DNA from: UBA4459 sp036351335
GTDB lineage: Bacteria; Bacteroidota; Bacteroidia; Bacteroidales; F082
Assembly: GCA_036351335.1 (NCBI GenBank)
Contig: JAZBOW010000064.1
Coordinates: 1-8,670 of the forward strand
Direction of reading: 5' to 3'
DNA length: 8,670 bases
Positions 1 through 7,082 of the stretch are shown piece by piece. Below the pieces are notes generated by a model, which was given only the letters and a program-made list of their open reading frames with translations, was not told the DNA's origin and did not search any database. The position numbers and the translations under genes are program-made. Position 1 is the first letter of the stretch, and every line of letters starts with the position of its first letter.

Positions 1-446
1 TATTTTTTCTTTATGAAATTTTAATAAAAACACTGAAGGAAGAAACACATGATAAACCTTTATTTGAATGGCTTTTTAACGCCCTCACCTGGCTTGACTT
101 AACGGAACAGAAAGTGATCAATTACCATCTGGTTTTTCTATTTCAACTGAGTAGGTTTCTGGGTTTTTTTCCTAAATTTTCCAATCGCGATGAAGTAGAC
201 TATTTCGATTTACAGGAAGGTATTTTTCAGGAGAACCAGCCGGAGCATCCCAATTTTGTTTCCGGAGAAATCGTAAAACAAATGGCTTGGCTGGGCACAA
301 CCACATTTGAAGACTGTCATACACTTAAAATCGGAAATACCAACCGGCGAAAAATTGTAGACGTTTTAGTGCAGTATTATCAAGTACATATGCCAAATAT
401 GCATCAAATTCATTCGCTTGATGTATTAAAAAGCATGATGGAATAA
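1..446 (+). CDS. recO: DNA repair protein RecO, C-terminal part (5' end outside window)
   Basis: RecO loads RecA onto SSB-coated single-stranded DNA together with RecR in the RecF recombination pathway, in the cytoplasm. The reading frame is open from position 3 without a stop, so the gene runs in from the left edge; the GTG at 114 is an internal valine codon, not a start. About 147 residues are present out of the roughly 240 usual for RecO. Recognition rests on the Bacteroidota-type C-terminal helical domain: a WLD segment, then FHLVFL-like YHLVFLFQLSRFLGFFP, the YFDLQEGIF segment, and the closing RRKIVDVLVQYYQVHMPN followed by the HSLDVLKSM tail. No zinc-binding cysteines are seen in this part. 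It ends in TAA one base before the stop codon of the convergent lipB. Identification is by recalled family pattern; I am fairly sure of it. Confidence 0.85.
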   Translation, partial: FFLYEILIKTLKEETHDKPLFEWLFNALTWLDLTEQKVINYHLVFLFQLSRFLGFFPKFSNRDEVDYFDLQEGIFQENQPEHPNFVSGEIVKQMAWLGTTTFEDCHTLKIGNTNRRKIVDVLVQYYQVHMPNMHQIHSLDVLKSMME

Positions 447-447
447 G

Positions 448-1155
448 CTATAGTCTGGTAAGTTTCATATTAAAAACTTCTTCGAAATCGTGCTGCACAA
501 ATTCACGCAATTCTTCCATTTCCACTTTCCTACCAAGTTCCTTTTCTAAGGACGTAACACTTTTCCCCTGGATACCACATGGGATAATGTGTTCAAAATA
601 ACTCAGATCAGTGCTGATATTGAATGCAAAACCGTGCATGCTTACCCAATGGCTGGTACGCACACCGATAGCACATATTTTCCGGGCTTTCGCATGATTT
701 GTGGCATCAAGCCAAACACCTGTAGCACCATCTGAACGGGTGGCCACAACGCCGTATCTATTGAGCGTGCGAATGATGACCTCTTCCAGTTTATCAATAT
801 AACTTTTTATAGAGAGTTTGAAATTGTCGAGGTCGAGAATGGGATAAGTGACCAATTGCCCCGGCCCGTGGTAGGTGATGTCGCCTCCCCGATTTATTTT
901 GTAAAGCGATGCGCCGTGTCTTTTCAGCATTTGTTCATTGATGAGCAAGTTGGTATCTTTGCCACTTTTACCTATCGTGTAGACATGTGGATGTTCACAA
1001 AAGAGCAGAAAATTGGGTGTTAATACATCTGTTTTTAATTCTCTTTTTTGCTGCTTGGCTGCTACGATCTGATCAAATAAATTTTCCTGGTAATCCCAGG
1101 CTTCTTTATAATCAATCAATCCCAGATTGCGAAGTTCAACACAATTGTTTTCCAT
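448..1155 (-). CDS. lipB: Octanoyltransferase LipB
   Basis: LipB transfers the octanoyl group from octanoyl-ACP to the lipoyl-domain lysine of 2-oxoacid dehydrogenase E2 subunits and GcvH (EC 2.3.1.181), the first step of endogenous lipoate assembly in the cytoplasm. The 235-residue protein has the family signature RGGDITYHGPGQ at residues 89-100, the substrate-pocket segment RSDGATGVW (140-148), the catalytic lysine K159 in RKICAIG, and the catalytic acyl-thioester cysteine C193 in PCGI, followed by the conserved KSVTSLE. Length is normal. The ATG lies 6 bp downstream of the lipA stop codon, so the two genes are almost certainly one transcript; there is no separate promoter in the gap. The 3' end abuts recO with a single base between stops, and I see no strong terminator hairpin there. 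Nothing suggests loss of function. Confidence 0.96.
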   Translation of the reverse strand: MENNCVELRNLGLIDYKEAWDYQENLFDQIVAAKQQKRELKTDVLTPNFLLFCEHPHVYTIGKSGKDTNLLINEQMLKRHGASLYKINRGGDITYHGPGQLVTYPILDLDNFKLSIKSYIDKLEEVIIRTLNRYGVVATRSDGATGVWLDATNHAKARKICAIGVRTSHWVSMHGFAFNISTDLSYFEHIIPCGIQGKSVTSLEKELGRKVEMEELREFVQHDFEEVFNMKLTRL

Positions 1156-1161
1156 GGTATA

Positions 1162-2028
1162 TTATTTCTGCACATGTTTTTCAGCCCGGTATGACGACCT
1201 TACCAACGGACTGCTTTCCACGAATCGAAATCCTTTTTCAAGGCCTGCTTTTTCATATTCCGCAAATCTTTCAGGTGATATGTATTCCTTAACCGGTAAA
1301 TGCTTTTTAGTGGGCTGAAGATACTGGCCAATGGTAAGCACTTCAACGCCTACGCTTCTTAAATCGTCCATCGTTTCTATCACCTCATCAAGTGTTTCTC
1401 CTAGTCCTACCATAATACCTGATTTTGAGACAGCATCAGAATTGGCAATGATTTGGAGCGTTTTTAAACTAGTATCGTATTTGGCTCGGCTGCGAGCCCA
1501 GGGCGTGATCCGCCTGACGGTTTCCAAGTTATGCGACACAACTTCCGGACCCGCATTTACAACCTGCATAATAAGGTCAGCGTTTCCGTTAAAATCAGGA
1601 ATTAAAGTTTCTATCGTGGTTTCAGGGTTGAGTTTTTTAATCTCCTTCACTGTATTTTCCCAGATTCCAGCACCCAGGTCATCCAGATCGTCACGGTCAA
1701 CAGAAGTGATCACACAATGTTTGAGTTTCATTAGCTTAACAGATTTGGCTACACGTTTTGGTTCATCCCAATCCGCTTTTTCAGGCCTCCCGGTTTTTAC
1801 ATTACAAAATCCACAGGCGCGGGTGCAAATATCTCCAAGGATCATTAGCGTGGCAGTACCTCTTCCCCAGCATTCGTGCATATTAGGACAGTGACCACTG
1901 GTGCAAATCGTATGTAGTTTATTTTTTTCAACTATATCCCTCACTGCCAGATAATCCTTTCCCGAGGGTACTTTTATCTTTAACCATTCTGGTTTCCTTA
2001 ATATCGTTTGGGTTCTTTTGTTATCCAT
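1162..2028 (-). CDS. lipA: Lipoyl synthase LipA (radical SAM)
   Basis: LipA inserts two sulfur atoms into protein-bound octanoyl groups to make lipoyl cofactor (EC 2.8.1.8), using two [4Fe-4S] clusters. In the 288-residue protein the auxiliary-cluster motif CX4CX5C is at C42, C47 and C53, and the radical SAM motif CX3CX2C at C68, C72 and C75. The C-terminal RSSY motif (277-280), whose serine ligates the sacrificial auxiliary cluster in characterised homologues, is intact. I chose the ATG at 2028 because an AAAAGGA-like ribosome binding site precedes it at good distance and the N-terminus then matches usual length. An in-frame TTG at 2055 would add nine residues (MTILKKRNR), but it overlaps a candidate -7 promoter element. 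It is the first gene of a lipA-lipB operon and is divergent from the C25 protease gene. Confidence 0.96.
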   Translation of the reverse strand: MDNKRTQTILRKPEWLKIKVPSGKDYLAVRDIVEKNKLHTICTSGHCPNMHECWGRGTATLMILGDICTRACGFCNVKTGRPEKADWDEPKRVAKSVKLMKLKHCVITSVDRDDLDDLGAGIWENTVKEIKKLNPETTIETLIPDFNGNADLIMQVVNAGPEVVSHNLETVRRITPWARSRAKYDTSLKTLQIIANSDAVSKSGIMVGLGETLDEVIETMDDLRSVGVEVLTIGQYLQPTKKHLPVKEYISPERFAEYEKAGLEKGFRFVESSPLVRSSYRAEKHVQK

Positions 2029-2052
2029 TCTATTCCTTTTCTTAAGAATTGT

Positions 2053-2060
2053 CAAAATTA
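2053..2060 (-). promoter_or_regulatory. Candidate -7 element for lipAB
   Basis: On the minus strand this reads TAATTTTG, matching the Bacteroidota -7 consensus TAnnTTTG. It would place the transcription start about 15-20 bases before the ATG at 2028. No TTG -33 element is present at the expected 19-21 bp spacing, so the match may be chance in AT-rich DNA. Confidence 0.3.
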
Positions 2061-2133
2061 GATAAATTAAAAGGTTCAGAGATAAAAGCTATTTATTAAA
2101 AATTTGTTACCATCAGCCAACTAATATGCTCTT

Positions 2134-2154
2134 TACAGTGTCTATAACACTGTA
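2134..2154. promoter_or_regulatory. Operator-like perfect dyad, 8-bp arms
   Basis: The site is TACAGTGT, then the 5-base centre CTATA, then ACACTGTA, a perfect inverted repeat in the middle of the divergent lipA/protease region. Its centre at 2144 lies about 61 bp upstream of the transcription start predicted for the protease promoter. That is a typical position for an activator contacting RNA polymerase from upstream, and also about 100 bp from the lipA side. The symmetry suggests binding by a dimeric helix-turn-helix regulator. The regulator is not in this window. An RNA hairpin role is less likely because the site lies outside both predicted transcripts. Confidence 0.5.
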
Positions 2155-2158
2155 TCAC

Positions 2159-2175
2159 ATCAATTTATAATTGAT
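2159..2175. promoter_or_regulatory. Inverted repeat overlapping the -33 element
   Basis: ATCAATT and AATTGAT flank a 3-base centre (TAT), giving perfect 7-bp arms. The right arm contains the TTG that serves as -33 element of the protease promoter, so a protein bound here would compete with RNA polymerase. AT-rich sequence makes chance symmetry more likely than for the dyad just upstream. Confidence 0.3.
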
Positions 2176-2200
2176 TTAAATGGCAAAATCTTTACTTTTG
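2171..2200 (+). promoter_or_regulatory. Bacteroidota-type promoter of the C25 protease gene
   Basis: TTG at 2171-2173 is followed after exactly 19 bp by TACTTTTG at 2193-2200, which fits the Bacteroidota primary-sigma consensus (-33 TTG, -7 TAnnTTTG). The start would fall near 2205, leaving an AT-rich leader of about 50 bases before the ATG at 2256. The leader has no Shine-Dalgarno sequence near the start codon, as is common in this phylum. Confidence 0.6.
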
Positions 2201-2211
2201 ACAAATTACTT

Positions 2212-2223
2212 TGGTAATTACCA
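2212..2223. repeat. 12-bp palindrome at the start of the protease leader
   Basis: TGGTAATTACCA is a perfect palindrome beginning roughly 5-10 bases after the predicted transcription start. It could be a downstream operator or a weak hairpin at the mRNA 5' end. Its low GC content argues against a stable RNA structure. Confidence 0.35.
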
Positions 2224-2255
2224 GGAATTGTAATTAATTATTTATTTAAAAATAC

Positions 2256-5200
2256 ATGATGAATCCAAATTTACTTTTCAAATTAAAAATTTCATTCAGT
2301 CTTTTTTTCCTTTCAATTTCAATTGGACTTTTTTCACAAAACATTAAAAACCAATTTGATGATAGTTGGGGCAAACACGGTTTAAGTTTGTTAAAAGAAG
2401 ACGCTCAAGCATTAGAAATTAACTTTTCACTTTCAGGCTTTACATTGGTTGAGGAAAATATTAAAGCTGAAAATTATTATAAAGTTATTATGGATGGCGT
2501 GCTGCTGCCAAATGATGAAGGCGCTCCTGACGTTCCGGTCATAAGCCAATATATAGCAGTTCCGCAGGGTGCTGAAGTACACGCAAGCATAAAAAATGTG
2601 CGGACTGAAAAGCTAAATGATATAGAGATCGCTCCGGCACCACGTATACCTTTTGACACCGAAATAGGTCCACTTTCTTATGAAAAAGACCCGAAAATAT
2701 TTACCAAAAATGCATTGTATCCTGAACAGATTATTCAAGTATCAGAACCCATGAAAATCCGTGGTATGGATGTGGTTCTAATTGCCGTCAGTCCGTTTCA
2801 ATATAATCCGGTTACTAGAGAATTGATTGTTAATCGTGACATACAAATTGACGTGACCTTTGAGGGCGGCAATGGACAGTTTGGCGAAGACCGTTTGAGA
2901 AACAGATGGTGGGATGCCATCATCCGGGATGCAGTATTTAATGAAGCTTCCATTCCTGAAATCAGTACAGCTTTAAAAGGACCGGAAAGGGAAACCGGCT
3001 GTGAGTATCTGATCATTTCTCCAGATGATGAAGATTTTCTCTCCTGGGCTGATTCAATCAGGATATTCCGCACGAAACAGGGCATTTTAACAAATGTAGT
3101 AACCACCACCGAAATAGGTGGTAATAGTACTTCTGTAATCGAATCTTACATTAATAATGCTTATAACAACTGGGATATACCACCGGCAGCCGTGTTGCTG
3201 ATGGCAGATTATGGCAATTCTGGAAACAGTATCACATCGCCAATTTACGATAGTTATTGTATTTCTGATAATATTTATGCTGACATTGATAATGACCACT
3301 TACCGGATGTGATTTTTGCCAGGATGACTGCGCAAAATACCAGCCAGCTCGAAATTATGGTGAACAAATTTTTACACTATGAGCGTACACCGCCCACCAA
3401 TCCAGATTTCTACTTGCATCCAATTTCAGCAATGGGCTGGCAAACAGAAAGATGGTTTCAGTTATGCTCTGAAATCGTTGCAGGATATTTTGAAAATGTA
3501 CATGGCAAAGAAGTAGTACGTGAAAATGCCATTTATGATGGAAACCCCGGTGGAGGCATCTGGTCAACAGCCACCAATACATCAACTATTTTAAATGTAT
3601 TTGGAGAAAATGGCCTGGGATATATTCCTAATAATCCGGGCTATTTAACTGATTGGGGAGGAAACGCAACCCGCATCAACAATGACATTAACAGCGGCGC
3701 ATTTTTATTGCAACACCGCGACCATGGGGGCACCAATGGCTGGGGTGAACCCGATTATGGAAACAATGATATCAACGGACTGACAAATGAAGACCTTTCA
3801 TTTATATTTTCCATCAATTGTCTTACCGGTAAATTCAATATGAGTGGCGAATGTTTTGCAGAGAAATTTCACCGTCATCCTTATGGCGCTTTGGGATTGA
3901 TTGCTGCAACGGAAGTATCTTATTCGTTTGTGAACGATGCTTACGTATGGGGTATGTACGATAATATGTGGCCCGATTTTATGCCCAACCATGGTACTAC
4001 ACCCGAATCACGTGATGTGCTTCCCGCATTTGGAAATGCCGCTGGTAAATATTTTCTGCAGCAATCAAGCTGGCCCTATAATACAGGAAATAAGGAAGTA
4101 ACGTACTATTTGTTTCACCACCATGGCGATGCTTTTTCGACCGTTTACTACGATATTCCGCAGGATTTGAACGTACTACACGATGGCGTTCTATTAAGCG
4201 GGCTTGATGTATATACTATTCAGGTTGAAGAAGGTGCGCTGATCTGCCTTTCAGTTGGTGACCAGATTATCGGCCTGGCTGAGGGAACTGGTGATGCGAT
4301 CGAAGTACCCATCATTGCGCAGGAACCCGGAGTTTTAGTGGACATTGTTATCACAAAACAAAATTTCTACCGCTTCGAATCGCAAATTGAGGTCATCCCG
4401 CCTGAAGGGGCCTATTGCTTATATTCTGAGCATATTTTAAACGATAGTCTGGGTAATGAAAATGGTATCGCCGAAATTAATGAAGATATTTTTATTGACC
4501 TGGAAATTAAAAACCTGGGTACTGAAGGTGCTGAAGACGTGGACATCCTCATTACAACAAATGATCTATTTACAAGTATCATTGATTCTACAGAAAACTA
4601 TGGTGATATTGAGGCCGGTGAATATGTGAATATTGAAAGCGCTTTTGAAATCAGCTTAAGCAACGGCATCCCAGACCAGCACGTGATTCAGATTGATATT
4701 CAAGCTACAGACAGCCAGGATTCGTCTTGGATCAGTAAATTTTACGTAACCGTAAATGCACCCAATTTATGCGCTGAAGATATTATTATTGATGATTCAG
4801 AATCAGGAAATGATAATGGATATCTTGATCCTGGCGAAACAGCCGATATCATCATCCAAATGGATAACCAGGGACACGCTGTAATGAACGACATCGTTTG
4901 TTCCCTGATGGCCTATAATCAGTTTATAACAGTAAACACAGATCAGCAGGTCATACCATCTCTCGACCTGATTACTATTGAAAATCCGACTTTCAATGTG
5001 ACGGTTTCTGAAGAAGCACCGGAAGCGGTTGTAGCCGAAATGCATTTCAATGCCTACTCTTCAGGATATACGGTTGATAAAATTTATTATCCCAATATCG
5101 GGCAATTTATCGAAGATTGGGAAACCGGCGACTTTGAAAAATATGATTGGGAACTGAATGGAAGCCAGGATTGGTATATTGATGATAACGCTCCTTTCGA

Positions 5201-6329
5201 AGGAGACTACCAGGCCCGGTCAGGAGCCATAAGTCACAATTCATCAACTTCATTCGAGCTTACTTATGAGGTGATGGGCAATAATAGCAGTATCAGTTTT
5301 AACAAAAAAGTTTCTTCTGAAGCCAACTGGGATTTCCTCTATTTTTATATTGACGATAACGAAAAAGGTAAATGGTCAGGCAACTCTTTCTGGACACAAG
5401 AATCGTATCCGGTTTCTGAAGGTGTACATACCTTTAAATGGGAATACAAAAAAGATGGCAATACGTCCAATGGATCAGACTGTGCCTGGATTGACTACAT
5501 TGAACTGCCCGCTATGATGACCACCACCCTGTTTGCCGGACCCGATGATGAAGTTTGCTCAGATATGCCTTACCAGTGTTTCGGCGTAGCAACAAATTAT
5601 GATACCATCATGTGGAGTACAAACGGCGATGGTAGTTTTGATACCACCTCCATATTAAATCCGGTATATACTCCTGGTATGGCTGATGTATCTGAAGGAA
5701 TTGTAGTGTTGACTATGACCATCATTGATGTGGAAGAAATAGAATTTTCTGATGAAATGACCCTCGTAATGAAAGGTGCCCCTGAAGCGCCTTCTGCGCC
5801 AACGGGGTCTGACTATGTGGATGTTTATAAAGTTACCGAAACAACTTATGCAACAAGTATAATCCCTGATGCCATTGGTTACGTATGGGAATTGTCTCCG
5901 GAAGGGGCTGGTGAGATTGTGAGTTCCGACACATCCGCAACCGTTTACTGGAATACCGAATATTTAGGTGAAGCGGAAGTAAGCGTTTCTGTTATTAATG
6001 AATGTGGCCAAGGTGCATTTTCAGACCCGATTTTGATTTTTGTAGACAATACTGTCAGCGTTGATGACATGTCAGATGCGTTTCAAATAGCGGTTAAGCC
6101 CAATCCAAACAACGGGGAATTTATGCTGTTTATTAATACACCTGATAAGCACGCCGTTCATATTCAACTGATGAATTATCTAGGCGAAACTATCTATTAT
6201 AAAGAAGATGTTTCTATAAAAGATCAATTCGTTCAGGAGTTTAACACCCAGTTACCTCCGGGTTTATACATTATTGCAGTTGAGCAAAATGGCCATACTT
6301 ATAAAAGGAAAGTAATTGTAACAAAATAA
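2256..6329 (+). CDS. Secreted gingipain-family (C25) cysteine protease with T9SS sorting domain
   Basis: This 1357-residue protein is predicted to be a cell-surface or released protease. Residues 1-28 form a signal peptide ending near FSQ. Residues about 30-240 resemble the C25 propeptide. The catalytic domain (about 245-640) has a DxDND segment (343-351) aligning with a gingipain calcium-region segment, the histidine H490 in HRDHGG, and the cysteine C522 in SINCLTGKF, 32 residues apart versus 33 in RgpB. An Ig-like domain follows (about 640-716), as in gingipains. Two tandem repeats with GNxNGxxxxxE motifs begin near 719 and 836. A jelly-roll or MAM-like module covers about 947-1087, and two PKD-like domains about 1088-1174 and 1175-1266. 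Residues 1274-1357 are a type A T9SS sorting domain (KPNPNNGEF ... LPPGLYIIAV ... KRKVIVTK). The gene stands alone, with its own promoter and a strong terminator. Substrate specificity cannot be read from the sequence. It is not PorU, the T9SS sortase of the same family, because that lacks these adhesin-type modules. Confidence 0.9.
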   Translation: MMNPNLLFKLKISFSLFFLSISIGLFSQNIKNQFDDSWGKHGLSLLKEDAQALEINFSLSGFTLVEENIKAENYYKVIMDGVLLPNDEGAPDVPVISQYIAVPQGAEVHASIKNVRTEKLNDIEIAPAPRIPFDTEIGPLSYEKDPKIFTKNALYPEQIIQVSEPMKIRGMDVVLIAVSPFQYNPVTRELIVNRDIQIDVTFEGGNGQFGEDRLRNRWWDAIIRDAVFNEASIPEISTALKGPERETGCEYLIISPDDEDFLSWADSIRIFRTKQGILTNVVTTTEIGGNSTSVIESYINNAYNNWDIPPAAVLLMADYGNSGNSITSPIYDSYCISDNIYADIDNDHLPDVIFARMTAQNTSQLEIMVNKFLHYERTPPTNPDFYLHPISAMGWQTERWFQLCSEIVAGYFENVHGKEVVRENAIYDGNPGGGIWSTATNTSTILNVFGENGLGYIPNNPGYLTDWGGNATRINNDINSGAFLLQHRDHGGTNGWGEPDYGNNDINGLTNEDLSFIFSINCLTGKFNMSGECFAEKFHRHPYGALGLIAATEVSYSFVNDAYVWGMYDNMWPDFMPNHGTTPESRDVLPAFGNAAGKYFLQQSSWPYNTGNKEVTYYLFHHHGDAFSTVYYDIPQDLNVLHDGVLLSGLDVYTIQVEEGALICLSVGDQIIGLAEGTGDAIEVPIIAQEPGVLVDIVITKQNFYRFESQIEVIPPEGAYCLYSEHILNDSLGNENGIAEINEDIFIDLEIKNLGTEGAEDVDILITTNDLFTSIIDSTENYGDIEAGEYVNIESAFEISLSNGIPDQHVIQIDIQATDSQDSSWISKFYVTVNAPNLCAEDIIIDDSESGNDNGYLDPGETADIIIQMDNQGHAVMNDIVCSLMAYNQFITVNTDQQVIPSLDLITIENPTFNVTVSEEAPEAVVAEMHFNAYSSGYTVDKIYYPNIGQFIEDWETGDFEKYDWELNGSQDWYIDDNAPFEGDYQARSGAISHNSSTSFELTYEVMGNNSSISFNKKVSSEANWDFLYFYIDDNEKGKWSGNSFWTQESYPVSEGVHTFKWEYKKDGNTSNGSDCAWIDYIELPAMMTTTLFAGPDDEVCSDMPYQCFGVATNYDTIMWSTNGDGSFDTTSILNPVYTPGMADVSEGIVVLTMTIIDVEEIEFSDEMTLVMKGAPEAPSAPTGSDYVDVYKVTETTYATSIIPDAIGYVWELSPEGAGEIVSSDTSATVYWNTEYLGEAEVSVSVINECGQGAFSDPILIFVDNTVSVDDMSDAFQIAVKPNPNNGEFMLFINTPDKHAVHIQLMNYLGETIYYKEDVSIKDQFVQEFNTQLPPGLYIIAVEQNGHTYKRKVIVTK

Positions 6330-6347
6330 TATTGTATTAGGATTCAA

Positions 6348-6383
6348 AAAAAGAGGCTGTCTCAATTGAGACAGCCTCTTTTT
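6348..6383. terminator. Bidirectional intrinsic terminator
   Basis: A perfect 36-nt palindrome: arms AAAAAGAGGCTGTCTCAA and its complement meet at an AATT centre. It gives a GC-rich stem flanked by A-tract on the left and T-tract on the right, so it works as a Rho-independent terminator on either strand. It sits 18 bases after the protease stop and 19 bases after the end of the convergent DUF2147 gene, serving both. Confidence 0.92.
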
Positions 6384-6402
6384 AATTTTTCGAATGGCAA
6401 GC

Positions 6403-6867
6403 TTATTCAACCCTGGTCCAATAGGTGGTTCTCCCTATCATGCTAAAGCCAATATAACCCCTTACTTTCAATGTATTTTTGTCATCTTCGTCAGGAAATT
6501 CCATGTAACATTTATAATCCTTTCCATTCTTAGGATCATAAATTCGGCCGTCTTCCCATTCATCATCCCCATCAAACACAAAATCTCTTAACAATAACAA
6601 ACCCATTATGGGCCTTGACCTTAAGCTTTCATCTTCATTTTCATCATCCAGTTTTGGTTTGCCGGTTTCCTCATCAATTGGTTCGTCCAGCCAAACAACT
6701 TTTCCATAAAACTTGTCGCCTTCCTTGTAAATATCCACATGTGCATCTTTGTCTTCATTAAGCCATACACCGAGGATATCATCCGAATTAACTTCCTGAG
6801 CCTGAATAGTTACAAATGGGGAGGCCAAAAAACCCATCATCGCTAAAATAATCGTTAATTTTCTCAT
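6403..6867 (-). CDS. Secreted DUF2147 family protein
   Basis: This 154-residue protein starts with a signal peptide (residues 1 to about 24, ending TIQAQ) and is expected in the periplasm. The rest matches the DUF2147 family (PF09917): GVWL at 33-36, the YGKVVWLDEP segment (54-63), the LDDEN and RSRPIMGLLLL segment (73-92), GRIYDPKNGKDYKC (107-120), LKVRGYIG (133-140) and the closing GRTTYWTR (145-152). The family folds as a small lipocalin-like beta-barrel in known examples, with no firmly established function. The mature protein is strongly acidic, with many Asp and Glu residues between 61 and 130. Length is typical. It appears to be monocistronic, closed by the shared palindromic terminator. 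I found no consensus promoter in the AT-rich region upstream. The start codon ATG is followed by a normal basic n-region (MRK). Confidence 0.88.
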   Translation of the reverse strand: MRKLTIILAMMGFLASPFVTIQAQEVNSDDILGVWLNEDKDAHVDIYKEGDKFYGKVVWLDEPIDEETGKPKLDDENEDESLRSRPIMGLLLLRDFVFDGDDEWEDGRIYDPKNGKDYKCYMEFPDEDDKNTLKVRGYIGFSMIGRTTYWTRVE

Positions 6868-7082
6868 ACATTAATTAATTTATAGTTTACATTCCTTAAA
6901 AATCAAACTTCAACCTCCTATCCTTAAATGGAATTCGGTTCTGATTTATCTCCGCTAATATAAGCTATAAGTTTTATAATTTGCAAATTAGCTGGTGTAT
7001 TTGGTGAGGCGTCTTCTCAAATCAATTATTCCATTTGCAATTTAAAAAGGAAATTATAACTGAAAACAAACTATTTCAAGTG
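6868..7082. other. AT-rich intergenic gap without a gene
   Basis: This 215-bp gap lies between the end of the ABC permease operon and the start of the DUF2147 gene, both on the minus strand. It holds a 14-bp perfect palindrome (6977-6990, TAATTTGCAAATTA), a GCTAAT/ATTAGC inverted pair around it (6954-6959 and 6987-6992), and a second ATTTGCAA copy at 7033-7040. No GC-rich hairpin with a T-tract is seen for the permease operon and no TAnnTTTG element for the DUF2147 gene, although one of each would be expected here. Confidence 0.5.

Noticed and set aside
987..1318. Two overlapping plus-strand open frames across the lipA-lipB junction
   Set aside because: Both are antisense to well-identified genes and neither has a promoter or a protein-like composition.
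1331..1894. A 187-codon open frame on the plus strand
   Set aside because: It lies entirely opposite lipA, whose catalytic motifs are complete; the translation is serine- and isoleucine-rich low-complexity sequence without any family feature.
2029..2055. TTG start at 2055 giving LipA nine more residues
   Set aside because: The ATG at 2028 has a better ribosome binding site, and the TTG overlaps a candidate -7 element; the extra residues are not part of the LipA family.
2207..2213. A second -7 element (TACTTTG) downstream of the first
   Set aside because: It is one base short of TAnnTTTG and has no TTG at the right spacing.
2256..6329. Assignment of the protease as PorU, the T9SS sortase
   Set aside because: PorU shares the C25 fold but not the GNxNG repeats, jelly-roll-like module and PKD-like domains seen here; this looks like secreted cargo.
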